Source of the DNA: Desarmillaria ectypa
Taxonomy: Eukaryota > Basidiomycota > Agaricomycetes > Agaricales > Physalacriaceae
Assembly (NCBI GenBank): GCA_030407005.1
Contig: JAUDYN010000005.1
Span: 682,001 to 746,000 of the forward strand
Reading direction: 5' to 3'
DNA: 64,000 nt
The translations under genes and the position numbers were made by a program. Each line of letters begins with the position of its first letter. The stretch's first letter is position 1. Under the pieces are notes generated by a model. It saw nothing but the letters and a program-made list of their open reading frames with translations, did not search any database and was not told the DNA's origin. Below are positions 34,801 to 45,938 of the stretch, piece after piece.

Positions 34801-35674
34801 TCGAAGAAGATGAGGCCCCACTCGAAGAAGCTATAGCGCGTATATGCTGCAAGGACGTGTCAGAAAGAAGTATAGCGCGACAAGAAAAGAGGCATACCTC
34901 CAGGGATTCGGTGAACTTTGTGCTGAATAAAGAAATACACGAGGGGAATAATTGATGTAAAGAATCTGCTCCGAATCAGAACGGAAACAAATTATGTAGC
35001 TTATTAACTCACGCCGTGGCGACAATGCGTCTATATTACGTGCGTGAGACATAAAATTCTCTGTCGACAAGTCATACTACTTGCCGTTTTTTACGTATTC
35101 GCGCACTCTGCTTGGGGGTGCAAGCAATACCACCAAGCATCCACGGTATATTGCAAACCATGTAGGTTATCATGAAGAAATCATGCACGTCATGGCCGTC
35201 GCTGGAGGTGATGTACACCCATCCGCCACACGACAATGTCCGAACCAAGCCAAAAATGAATACGAGAACTGGCAGTACTGACTGGGATGACCGGTGTAAC
35301 ATATATTGGGCAGCTACAAGTCCAAAACGAGGCCCTAGACGCGCCGTAAGTATAGAATAGAAGATGAGTGATAGAATTGGGCGTACCAGATGTCAGGGCG
35401 ATGAGTATCTGGAACAGGTTTCGTTCCGGGTACCAGTCTCCGATGCTGGATGCAGTCAGCTCATCGTCGTCAGTCATGGCAGCAAGAGAAGTGCTCACGT
35501 CGCAGAAACTGAAGGAAACCATTCCTGAGGGTATCCAGCGACGCCGTTTTTCACGATTTTCTTGTAATGCAAAAGGGATCCGACGAGCAGGGCAGTCAAA
35601 AACGCGGCGGCCGCCAAGAACGTGTGAGCGCGAGCAACGTGAGACGCCTGGAAAGAGAAATTAGTGCTCGACAT
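31878..35674 (-). CDS. CWH43: CWH43-type GPI-anchor lipid remodelase
   Basis: The minus strand encodes one long protein. Exon 1 (from ATG 35674) reads [20 protein letters not shown], two hydrophobic segments and [13 protein letters not shown]; after an intron, [20 protein letters not shown] continues a PGAP2-like membrane domain with [10 protein letters not shown]. An intron at about 34735-34681 joins [19 protein letters not shown], opening the second membrane half ([20 protein letters not shown] and several more spans, to 33317). Then [74 protein letters not shown] and [16 protein letters not shown] form the C-terminal endonuclease/phosphatase-like domain. It exchanges GPI lipid for ceramide in the ER. 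Short introns could easily be mistaken for gene ends; I read it as a single gene. The stop is at 31878-31880. Confidence 0.9.
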
Positions 35675-35865
35675 CAGGGGAGACGACGAAGGGGAGACGG
35701 AGGAGACCGTCGCGTCTTGACGACGGTTGAAGTCGGGGAAAGAGCAGTGCAGCAGAGTCTCGTCGGTTCAGTCAAAGAAGGTGACGTGAGCGGAATTACG
35801 AAACGTCATATGATCAACGGCCTTACTATTTAGGCACCGTCGAACTTGTCGCGGCTCCGGAACTC
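35675..35865. promoter_or_regulatory. Shared divergent promoter region (CWH43 / CobW-type GTPase)
   Basis: 191 bases between start codons. It is purine-rich on the plus strand near CWH43 (gggagacgacgaaggggaga) and has no TATA box. Confidence 0.4.
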
Positions 35866-37147
35866 ATGGCCCCGTTCATCCCAATTACCGTCATCACCGG
35901 ATTCCTTGGAGCAGGGAAAACAACACTTATTCTCTCTTTGCTGCCACAGCTCCCTTCGGATTACAAGGTTGTCTTACTGAAGAATGAATTTGGCGACGTG
36001 GAAGGTGGATCACTCATTATCAAGGCCATTCCGAATCTAAGATCTTTCCTAGTGGACAGCAAGTTGGCAGCGCAATCCAGCCTGACTGCTGTCAGCGAGA
36101 TTCTCAATGGTTGCATGTAAGCAATACCTGTACATTTGGTTTGATCCGAAAGCAAACGGCGGCAACATAGGTGCTGTGTCCTAGTCGGCCAGATGCAAAA
36201 TGCGTTGCTAGAGATTAAGGGTGAGGGAAATTTCTTCTTTTAAGAGCTGCGTGATTCATCCGACGGACAGATAAATATACCCCAGACCGTATCATAATTG
36301 AATGCTCGTGCGTCATACGGAACATTTGATTTTAGGTGAACTTACATCCATTGTAGTGGGTCAGCATTCCCTGCGACGCTGGCATTTCAGATACGACAAC
36401 TAGAACGGGAGACCAGCGGGGGTCTTAGACTAGATGCTATCGTTACGGTAATAGACGCGGAAAACTTTACAGGTTACGAAGATACCTCACCGACCGCAAA
36501 GATGCAGTCTAGTTATACCGACATGATCCTTATCGTGAGTCACCCGCTATAGAGTTTATATTGGCAATTTACATGAGTATCCGCAGAACAAGTGGGAACA
36601 TGTCTCGGAGCGACAGTTAGATATCGTGTTAGACCATTTGGGGACGTTGAATGACCTTACCCCCAAAATTAGATGCCAAGGAAAGCTGGGTGTAGATCCC
36701 AAGCTAATTTTTGGCTTAGAGACGAAGCTTTTCATGGAAGAGGAAGATTACAAGGACGTGGCGCACCAAGATGAAGTCGAGACTGTAACAATTTTGCGGG
36801 GAGCCGACAAATCAGCACACCACCATCACAATTGTGAATCCCATGGACATGCTAATGGAGAAGTTACTGGATCCGAGAAGTCGGAGGAAGATGTTACACA
36901 CGAGCAACTGCAAGCAGCACTGGGTTCCTTGTCGAAGGAGAGCGTGTGGAGGGTAAAGGGATTCGTACGCTTCGACTCTCAGGACGTATACATATTAAAC
37001 TGGGCATTTGGGCGACATGAGTTGACCATGCTGAGGGACGAATATAAGAAGAGAGCAACTATCCAGCTGACTGTCATGGGAGAAAGGGGGGAAGTGAAGA
37101 GGGCGGTAAGAGCATTCGCCGGTGCTCTTGGTGCTAGGATCGGATAA
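35866..37147 (+). CDS. CobW/COG0523 GTPase, ZNG1-like metal chaperone
   Basis: Five exons (35866-36116, 36171-36220, 36271-36307, 36357-36534, 36587-37147) join in frame to 358 residues. The P-loop is GFLGAGKTT near residues 11-19; LLKNEFGDVEGG is the Walker-B/switch region; NGCMCCVLVGQ carries the C-x-C-C metal motif, split by intron 1 at the Met codon; IIECSGSAFPATL and INKWEHVS follow (the latter at the NKxD place, with E). A His-rich insertion (SAHHHHNCESHGHANGE) sits before the C-terminal domain VWRVKGFVRFDSQ. Proteins of this type deliver zinc, for example to methionine aminopeptidase; here zinc is the likely but unproven metal. It is followed by the J-domain gene on the same strand, 180 bases away. 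Confidence 0.9.
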
Positions 37148-37327
37148 TCCGTCGACGGTCCGCGAATATCTATATATAGACAATGCTATTGTTTCCGTAT
37201 GATATTTTGATCACGTGAATGGTTTCTTGGGAATTCACATGTCAGATTTGTCTCCATTGCCTGCAATTATTGATTCCCACAACATTCCCCTTTCCACTCT
37301 CCGGTGTGGCTCTTGGCCTTAGACACC

Positions 37328-38479
37328 ATGTTCTCCTACGCTTTCTCTACCGGTATGTTATTTTCCTTTGCCTCCGAGCATTCTCTAAGCCTTTTCTCCC
37401 TACAGCTAGTACATATTTTTATCTACCAGTGGACGAAGAGGAAGATAGAGACATTGAAAACTATGAACGAAGATACCTGACATGGACAGCAGAGCCATCA
37501 GGCATACCTGCCACGGACAAGTCATACCCAACCCTGCACTCTGCAGACGCAACAGACGCCAGCCGCTACGACACACTGAGGGAAGTCTTAGAGAACGATG
37601 ACCTATACAAAGTCTTGGGCATTGTTAAGGCGCATAACCTCGATAAAGTAGCCCTACGCCGCGCGTATCTCTCTAGAAGTCGTGCGTGCCATCCAGAGTT
37701 CGTACATTCAACATGATGCTTCTGCGTGTCATTAACTTGTCGTGTTGATAGTAAATTCCCTTCGGAAGCGAACGCTACCCTAGCTTTTCAGAAAGTGGCT
37801 GTGGCATATGATATTCTCAGCAAACCTTCCTCAAAACGCCTGTATGATTCACGTCCTCCCTCATCTACCTACGACGTATTCTCTGCGCATCCTGCTGGAC
37901 ATGCAGAAGAAACCTTTCGTAGTGTAGTGATAGGTGTTTTCAACGACTTTCTCGACGGAGATCTAGAAGTTATTCGCACGCTCCTCAGTATGTATCACAA
38001 TCTCTTACAACCGTCGCCGTGTCTTACTCATGTCGCAGAAGCCATCAATGATATCAACCCAGCACTCAGTTTAGGCGAAGATGGCATCAACTCAGTCCTC
38101 CTGACACTCCAGCGGATACGACAGCGCGCCTTGAGTACGTATCCCAGCAGACTCAAACTCATCGATTCTAAATCCTAGTGCAGCGTGTAGGACATGCATA
38201 TATGCACTTCACAATGAACTTTGTCGTCTTCTGGAGATTCAACACGCTCTGCGCCAATTGTCATACTTTGACCTTTTCGGTCGCTCTCGTCTCACCGTAC
38301 GGCTCGCGCGCGTCACCCTTCGTCTTCCCATAGCCGTAGAAAAAGCCATAACGGATCAAAATATCGCTTACGGAGCCACAGACGCAGATCATACTGCCGC
38401 CGCAATACTCCCCAGTAAAGTCACCTTGCTGATCCGAGGCGTCGATGTTGCCCTGGAAAGAATGGAGAAAATCCTATAG
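37328..38479 (+). CDS. J-domain (DnaJ/Hsp40-like) protein
   Basis: Exons 37328-37352, 37406-37697, 37752-38138 and 38179-38479 give 334 residues; a possible extra 51-base intron at about 37990-38040 (GTATGT..GCAG, length divisible by three) would make 317. After an acidic N-terminus (PVDEEEDRDIENYERRYLTW) comes the J-domain: DDLYKVLGIVKAHNLDKVAL, RRAYLSRSRACHPDKFPSEA, FQKVAVAYDILSKPSSKRLY. The HPD Asp codon is split by intron 2 (GA|T), so HPD is intact. The C-terminal part has EIQHALRQLSYFDLFGRSRL, VTLRLPIAVEKAI and a final helix. It should stimulate an Hsp70; partner and location are unknown. The first Met (MFSYAFSTASTYFYLP) is chosen because its tiny exon splices cleanly. Confidence 0.85.
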
Positions 38480-39055
38480 GACGTGTCGTAATCGTTTTCA
38501 TTCAGCTTGTTTCTCTTGGTTGACCGCTGTATCTGGTATTTATGATCCCGATTCCCCATTACACTATTTAATTAGACATTCTACTGCAGTGTATTTATAT
38601 GTAGTTTTACAGGTAGAAACATGTATGGGCGCAGGCTGTTTTAACAGCACATCCTCGGTTAAATCCTATGTGGCTTATAGGCTGTTCCATCCGCAAAAGC
38701 AAACCATATCATAATTGTTAAGTACTTTACGCACTACAGTGGCAAAGACCGGAGAACAGAGGTACATGTCAGCGTGTCTGAACATAATATTATATCCAAG
38801 CATCGCGCCGAGGGAGAATAGCAGTGTACATACTGGATAAGAAAGCTATTGTAACAGGGAAGAAGGGTAGTATGCCCATCCGGTTATGATGAATAAAAAG
38901 ACTAAAGACATACAACAATACGTGAACGCGAAATTACCTTGAAAACGATAATATTCATGCCTGAGGCGGGATTGCATATGTCGACATGGACCCATTCCTA
39001 TGGGAAGGAGAATGATGCTAGATGAAAAAGGATGAGTCCATGCCAACTTGACTCA
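38480..39055. other. Intergenic stretch between convergent genes
   Basis: AT-rich 3' flanks of the J-domain gene and the second Zn2Cys6 regulator. No gene is visible. Confidence 0.5.
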
Positions 39056-42000
39056 TTAGGAGCGACCCACCTGAGGCATATTTTGTATCCACATCCCTTG
39101 TTCATTTTGGATAGCACCATCTCGTTCCTCGGACATGTACGAATCCTGAGATGGCGGTACAGCAGCAACAGCCAACAGCTGGCTGTAATCTTGATGATTA
39201 TGACCTTCGACACTGTTAACTTCACTCTGCCCCGCCTCCGGATAGAATGGGTAGAACATGTGCCCGCAATCAGGCATAGGCGCGTTCTTTCCTGGAGGCG
39301 TGGTCCCATTCATCGAGGCACTACCGTTCATCTGCCGTTGTTGTGGGCTGTACGGAGCACCATTTTGGGGACCAGACCCGTACGGAGGAGTCGAGAGAGT
39401 GGGAGTGCTCTGCTGACTTTTGGCAAGATTGGGGCTCTTTAGCACGGTATCTTCGTCCCAGTCGGCTTCGCTTAATAGGACAGGATGGGTGGCGGGCCCG
39501 ACTTGGTGGAGATTGGCTTCGAGGACTCGTTCGGCTAGCTTGGCAATTAAGGGATGTCCACCGTTAACATCTTTACGCTCCCATCGCCAGCGGAATCGAG
39601 GAAGCATGTCCAAAGCGAGCCATACATCCTCCAGAGCGGTATGACGTGGGAGTTTATCACATTTTGACATATGACCATACAGAATAACCATGGCAGCGAT
39701 GTGGAGTGGGATAGGTGAGGTGAAGAAGGCGATATCGGGGTATCGTATGAGTTGACTGTGAACTATGATCGTATTATGCGACGTGATGATAGCTAGATCT
39801 CAATTAGTATCGTTACTTGGGCCGAATGAAGGTCAGCTTACCATCCACCAATGCCTTCCTGCGCTGGGCATACGTAAGCTCCTTCAAGCTGAATAGCGCT
39901 CGAAGTAGCAGAATTCGGGATATACCAATTTTGAGCAGCGTTAAGCCTTCATCCTCAGTAATCTCTTGCACGAGTTTACTCTTTCGCTCCATCGGCCATT
40001 CGTCCGTGCCAGAGAAGTAATACTTGTACTTGTCCGGTAGCCCGCGCCGGAACTCGACCATGCTTTTGATAATTCGAGTAGCATTTCGCATAATGGTATC
40101 ACCACTTTGTCGCGAAGGGGAATACAATGAATTGATGATATCAGCTTGTATCTCCGCAATGGGGTGTGAGAGATCGAAGTGTTCACTGAAATCCTCTCCC
40201 AACCCGGAGAGCCGCGCAGCAGAAGACATGCGGGACGGACGAGGTGTATTGGCATCAGAAGGCGCGATGGCAAGCGGACGACCGAGAAGAAGGGATGTTC
40301 CGCGGTCATGGACTAATACGATCCCCCACAATCGAATCCGCAATTGGCTCTCTTCCTCAGAAAAGATGCATTGTTGACTGTTAGGATTCATCTGATTAGC
40401 GGGATTGAGCTGAGTAGTAGGGTCGTGGTGAAGTCCGAGCTCTATAGCAAGACGGACAAGACTTCCAACTAGACGCCATAAAGTACGCCCTTGACGCTAA
40501 AGACAGGTATATTAACGGCGCACAGATATTGGTGTGCAGCAAGCGTACCTCTGTATACAAATACCAGTGCAAGAGTATGAGTGCTTGCAGACTGGAGATA
40601 GTTACCCGGAGGTCGGGTTTCACGCTCAGCGCACGTTCAAAGAATTCGTCATGCTCTGGCCAGTCGGGAGCAAAGCTTTTAGGTCTGGTAGCACCTGAGG
40701 CCATGGGGTCGTCGGCGTCTACATCGAGTTTGGCGGACCGGTTCGATATCTCACTCAGGGTTCCCAGTGCTAGCACGAGGTACAGACTACAAATGAACCC
40801 TGGATCATGGGTGACGGTACGCTCTGCATAGAGGTCATCCAGGGCCTTTTCAAACACTTTACGGAAGAAGACAGGACGGTGCACATTGAGACGGGTGAAG
40901 TAGACGTCTACGACTTGCTGGACCATTCCACGATCTTTGGGCAGCCATACATCGATGGAGGATGGATCAGAGTTACGAGGCATGAGAGGAAGGCGAGGTG
41001 AGTTCAGAGAAGCGTTTGAGTTGCGTCTAACCGACACCGTACGCCAGTTTGCCGTATCACGAGGAGCGGAGGTCTCTCCAATAGATCGGTCTCTGCCTGA
41101 GCTTAACCCGTTGGATCCAACTGCCAGATCTTCCCTGTCGATATGCGTTGGGCCGAGCTTGAGGTCGCTGACAATCGCTGCAGAAACGCCGAAATTTTTG
41201 GCCAGAGACTAGGTTACAGTGAGAGATATTCAGAGATGGCATACATCGAGCTCACCTGAGTGTTGGACATGTCGTTAGATTTGGGATCTTGACCTTTGAT
41301 ATCAGTTGTGACGGTACGACCTTGCTCGACGACCTCTGCCGGTACATACTGAGGATGTTGGAATGCAGGGTGAATGTGAGGGTTGTAGGGTGGACCCGGC
41401 ATTGGCGGCATCTGGGACGGGTGATATGGACCCGGTGGCGGATACGGCATCATAGCATGGGGCGGATAACCTGGCGGCGGAGGCAGCATGCCTGGAGGAG
41501 GCGGATAGAGAGGATATCCCTTTGGTGGTCCACCAGGCGGAATAGGCTGTTCTGGACGAAAAGAGTTGCGCAATGGTGACGAGCTCAACTGGAACGCTGC
41601 TGCGACTGGGCCGCCGATATCGATGCCATCCCTCGCAAGGAATTCCTCGAGGTTCTCCAAGGCAAATCCAGGCAAATGCCGTTTGAGCAGAGCCTCACAT
41701 TGAGCAAGCTGGAGTTCGATGCGCTCGGTATATCCTCTGGGGGTCAGCGTCTGACGGTGACGGTCCTCTTGGTTGCACTCGACGCCTGCAGTAGCACAGG
41801 CAGTGCATCGTGGATGTTTTGAATCGCACTGAAGAGAAAAGAGAGTATCAGCTCTGTACGTTGCTGGGCTGCCCCCGGGCGACACCGACGGCAAATGCCA
41901 GCAGTCGGGACTTGCCTTAATTTTCTTCCCTCTGCATCTGGCACAAGCTTCGTGCGATCGGCGTAGTCGACGAGGTTCGCTTGGTCCTTGTTGTCCTTCC

Positions 42001-42191
42001 TCGTTTCCACCTTCGTTTTTTCGTCTTCGCTTGGCGCCCACTGTCGGCGTCGATACTGGCGGCGTTTCTTGGTTCGGTGATGGTTGTTTGATAGGCATTG
42101 GTGGCGGATTCATCTGCAAAGCAGACTGCAGTGACGACGGCACAGCACCAGGCAGCTGCTGGTTGGCACTTGGCAGCTGGTTGGAGAGCAT
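39056..42191 (-). CDS. Zn2Cys6 transcription factor with Fungal_trans domain and proline-rich linker
   Basis: From 42191 the minus strand gives a Gln/Pro-rich start (MLSNQLPSANQQLPGAVPSS), a basic run (RRLRRSHEA) and the cluster CARCRGKKIK|CDSKHPRCTACATAGVEC, split by an intron; all six Cys are present. NQEDRHRQTLTPRGYTERIE, QLAQCEALLKRH is the linker/coiled coil. A long Pro/Gly/Tyr/Met stretch (YPPPPGMLPPPPGYPP and on) follows. The Fungal_trans region covers VVDVYFTRLNVHRPVFFRKV, LQALILLHWYLYTE, RQGRTLWRLVGSLVRLAIEL, GLHHDP and RIRLWGIVLVHDRGTSLLLG. The tail is Ser/Thr/Gln-rich. About eight exons. It is a nuclear regulator of the carbon/nutrient-type Gal4 class; targets unknown. It is head-to-head with the MscS channel. 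The 3' end could extend by splicing, since the last exon has a GT near the stop. Confidence 0.87.
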
Positions 42192-42368
42192 TATTGCTAC
42201 CGATCGATTAGCGAAGGCCTGAGCACGCTGTATGGCACGACGTGCTCGGGTGGTATTGCCATCTCACGTGCATCTTTCGGAATATGAATATAATTTTTTC
42301 GGAGATTCAAATGCCCCGGCCCGTATGTCACTTGGGCTCAGTACTGCCATCTTTCAAGTAGTAGTATC
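42192..42368. promoter_or_regulatory. Shared divergent promoter region (Zn2Cys6 regulator / MscS channel)
   Basis: 177 bases between start codons. There is an AT-rich core (gaatatgaatataatttttt, about 42279) suited to transcription in either direction. Confidence 0.4.
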
Positions 42369-44642
42369 ATGGGAAGGGCGAGTCCACCACCGACGGTCCC
42401 TCTTGCCCGCGACTACGCCCCGGTAGCCACCTCTAGCTCACCCACTAATGAACACGAGAAAATGCCCTCAACGTCGACGCGGGCGTCCACCGACTCGGAT
42501 ACCACTGCTACCCATACCTCTGACGAGTTCAATTGGTCTGACGACGACTCTTCTGGTCCCAAGAATGGCGACGGCGTCAGGGCCAAGCGTGGTCGTCTTA
42601 TCTATCTTACTTTCATCAAGCTATCTCGCTGGGTCCGAGTACTCATTATTGGGATATTAGGGTGTGCTATTCTTATCACACCCCTGCTCGTCGTCCAGCT
42701 GCGCTTCAAGGAACTCACTAGCAGCGTGCGTACGCAGGTTCATGTCTGGAGTCTGTGGTTCACCGTGACATGGGCCGCCACATGTGTGACGTATCTGGTT
42801 GTTGATGCCATTCCTCGGCTCATTGTAGGCCTGATAGTTCTCTTTGGAGGACAGCTAGAACGGCTGAAAATGCAAATTGAGGTATTCACTATTTCGTTGT
42901 GTCGCTTCGTTACCTGACAACGCCTCATATCTAGCTCACACTTGCCGTTCAGGGCTGGGTTAAATTAACCCTCGATATTTCCTGGGCCTGGATCGCGCTT
43001 TCTGTCATACGCACCACACACAAGCCAGGTGGCAACTACTGGGTCGTTATCAATCGAATCATGCAGGCCCTATTCGCCGCTAGTATCATCATCTTAGCTG
43101 AGAAGGTCTTCCTTCAGTTCGTTGCCATCAATTTCCATCAGAAGGCCCTGGCGGATCGCCTGACCGAGAACAAGCTGGGTCTTCGCGCGCTAGATAGGCT
43201 CTCCAATGCCCAGCCAGTTTTTAGTATCGGGAACAAGCATCCGAAGAGGCGGGGGCACAAGAGTCCTGGGACGAGCGTCGATCTAAACAATGCTGCGCAG
43301 CATGGACGCAATCAGGGCCAAAGTCAATTGGGTGAGATAGATAACAGGGAGAATCGCGTCACTACTTCCCGGAGGGACCAACGACGTCGCAAGCGCAAGA
43401 CCTTCATGTCCAGCGTCATTGTAGATCAGGTCGGCGGCGCCATTGACCAAGTTGGTGACGCTATCGGCCAAGTCGCACTTAAAAACTCCAAATTTAACCG
43501 TGACGGTGATCTTGGAGGGCTCCATTCGGCGCGAAAGCTCGCACGAAAACTCTTCCGCAGTCTTAATGATGTCGATCCTGACCGGGATCATCTAATTGTC
43601 GAAGGTGATAACTCCCGTTATGTGTCGGATAATACCTTACTTGGTTTCAGACTTTTATCCGTATTTCCGGAGTCCAGAAGAAGCCACCGCTGCCTTTGCA
43701 CTATTTGACAAGGACGGCAATGGTGACATTAGTAAACGGGAGATGCGCGAGGCAGTACAACGCATCTACCGTGAGCGCAAATCGCTCATCGCCTCCCTCA
43801 AGGATGCTGGTTCAGCTGTAGCTAAACTGGATGCAGTTTTACTATGTTGCTCCCTTGTTGGTATCTTGTTTTGTTGTCTCCTCATATTTAACAAGTCTAA
43901 CACGCTCGAATCGCTTGTTCCACTGGCGACCGTCATTCTCGGCTTCTCTTTCATTTTTGGCCGCGCAGCTGCGACGCTGTTTGAATCCCTCATCTTCATC
44001 TTTTCCACCCATGTCTTTGACGTTGGTGATCTCGTTATGATAGATGACCAAGCGCTCATGGTCCGTGAATTCGGACTCTTCAGTACCATGTTCCGCCGGG
44101 TCGATGGGCAAGAGATCATTGCACCTAACTCTCTTCTTGCTTCCGCCAAGCTGATCCACAATCTCCGGCGATCCAGCAGTATGTGGGAAACTACCAACAT
44201 CCAGTTAGCGTACAACACACCTTTACCGGTGATCGAAGAAATTCGCACGCGTATCAAGGCATTTGTGACAGAGAACAACCGCGAATGGAGCGGCATGGAT
44301 CTTAACATTGACAAGATGGAGTACCAGAACGCTATTCATCTAATTGTGGCAATGGAGCACCGACCGAACTGGCAGGATTGGGGTGCGCGGTGGGTGCGAA
44401 GGACGAAGTTCATGCGGAATCTGAAAACGATATTGGAGGACCTGGATGTGAGGTGGACGATGCCCGTACAACCTGTGTTGTTGCCTCGGGATGGGCAGCA
44501 GCATTTGCATTCCCTACAACGCCAAAGCTCGTATATGGCAAGCAGGGATATACTCGGTAATGCTGGTAGCTTCCGCGGGAGCCAACACCTGAGTGCGCCT
44601 AGTCCAGGATTTAGAGGGACGGATGCGGATGGAGGGTTTTGA
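42369..44642 (+). CDS. MscS-type mechanosensitive channel with EF-hand
   Basis: Exons 42369-42881, 42953-43604 and 43651-44642 sum to 719 codons (718 residues), the usual size for fungal Msy1/Msy2-like channels. A Ser/Thr/Asp-rich cytosolic start is followed by membrane spans (VRVLIIGILGCAILITPLLV, LWFTVTWAATCVTYLVV, IMQALFAASIIILAEKVF). A charged loop precedes one EF-hand, FALFDKDGNGDISKREMREA, with D-x-D-x-N-x-D-x-x-x-x-E ligands. Then LVGILFCCLLIF and LVPLATVILGFSFIFGRAAA, the pore helix of MscS, and FDVGDLVMIDDQALMVREFG, the beta-domain. In yeasts such channels sit in ER or cell-cortex membranes and shape the Ca2+ response to hypo-osmotic shock. Intron 2 restores D in VEDFYPYF. It is the last host gene before the chromovirus nest. 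Confidence 0.92.
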
Positions 44643-45268
44643 GATGGACTCATGTACGCTGGTGTCTGAATTTAGGTACACTTCACCTATACATATCATG
44701 CATACTTACACACTAGCATACCGCAGAGGAACAATCGTACTCACTCATTTTCAAGGACTGATGATATTGCTCAGGCCATGTGGGATGTTTATTATAACTA
44801 TCCACTGGTACCTCTTCAGGTAGATAAGATTGTCCTTCTCTTCAACATTTTTGGGCCATACTTGTGCTTGTTGGTTAGAAGGTGATGTTAGAATGAGTGG
44901 TAATTCTCCAGCACTCACCTGGATTTCAGGGAACCCTTGCAAATAGGTGAGAGTCATCATGATTCATCCAGCTATTTATCTATATCTGTGTACACTAATA
45001 GAAGCAATACTATGTTATAAACAAGGCCAAGGAGGAGAACAATGTTTTCTTGCCTGACAACTGAAGATCCTAATATTGACTACACTGTGATATGTGATAC
45101 TTGTCATTACAACAGGTGATCTATTAGCAGTCTTTGATTTATTGCATCTGCTTACATGTTCATAACTTCTTCTCTCATGTGTCATTAGCATATTTCATCA
45201 TTGCCTTATTGTATGTGTTACTGACACCTTATTTTTTAGATTAAGTGTATTATTTCTGTCATTAGTAT
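44643..45268. other. Border between host genes and retroelement nest
   Basis: CpG dinucleotides vanish within this stretch, so it already behaves like repeat DNA. A minus-strand open stretch (44960-44751, FPEIQVSAGELPLILTSPSN) may be a relic of an element; I cannot place it. No gene is called. Confidence 0.4.
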
Positions 45269-45509
45269 TGTTACAATTTCTCTTATTTTTCTCATCTTTA
45301 TCTTATCTTATCTAGGTGCTGATCTTATCATATCTAATCTCAGTGCCAATCACCAATCATGGACTGGTTGCCTCATTGTTACCAACCAACAATGAGCTAT
45401 TATACTATAGCTCATGACAGTTGCCCCATTATACCTTTGTCTTTCTTGTTTCAAGCATGGACTCATCATTTCCACAGTTATTATTAGACCCTCAGTTTTA
45501 GTATATAAG
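45269..45509 (+). repeat. LTR B fragment (5' portion)
   Basis: It begins TGTTACAATT and matches the LTR starting at 61324 (shared blocks: gctgatcttatca, tctaatctcag, ccattatacc/ccagttatac, ttattattagacc, tagtatataag). It stops at 45509 where LTR A begins. The flanking agtat at 45264-45268 may be target duplication. Confidence 0.65.
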
Positions 45510-45906
45510 TGTTAGGACCCTGTCTATACATGTGACTTAGGACATAAGTGTCTCTCTAGGCTGTCTCATGTTCAGACAATCACCTGTTAATGAGAGGTAG
45601 ACTTTAGTCTTTGGTGTGGTGCAGTAGAAGGTATATGAATCTAATTTAGTCAAAAGATAGAGTACAATGGTGAAAACTACTCTACTTATATACTAAAAGT
45701 ATGGCATTATTAATAGATGAAACAGTATCATCCATGAGAGAACAGTGTGTAAGTTGGATGGATCATGGGTGAATGAGAGTGAACTAGGGTATGAATTGTC
45801 AAGGAATGGGGTGGTTGTCAGTGAATATGTTGATACTGACTGAGATGAGATGTGCAGTGTCATGGATATGATGAGATAAGATAAGATAAATGGAAAAATT
45901 GTAACA
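45510..45906 (-). repeat. LTR A copy 1 (3' LTR of minus-strand chromovirus E1)
   Basis: On the minus strand it starts TGTTACAATTTTTCC right after the purine tract aacaagggggtaa, and ends at 45510. It is similar to 58469-58861 (plus) and 61703-62124 (minus); shared text includes atgtgactt(a/g)ggacat, caatcacc and gatagagtacaa. About 397 bases. Confidence 0.75.
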
Positions 45907-45938
45907 TTACCCCCTTGTTAAAGCAGTCATCCTGACTG

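Noticed and set aside
34423..35522. A separate small gene upstream of CWH43
   Set aside because: A GT..AG intron near 34735-34681 joins the frames in phase, and both parts belong to known CWH43 domains (PGAP2-like and PGAP2IP-like), so one gene is the better reading.
37690..37760. Apparent HPE instead of HPD in the J-domain
   Set aside because: Reading through the intron gives HPE; splicing at GA|GTTCGT..GATAG|T restores an Asp codon, so the motif is normal.
44751..44960. Minus-strand frame of 69 codons at the nest border
   Set aside because: It may be an element relic, but I could match it to no retroelement domain.
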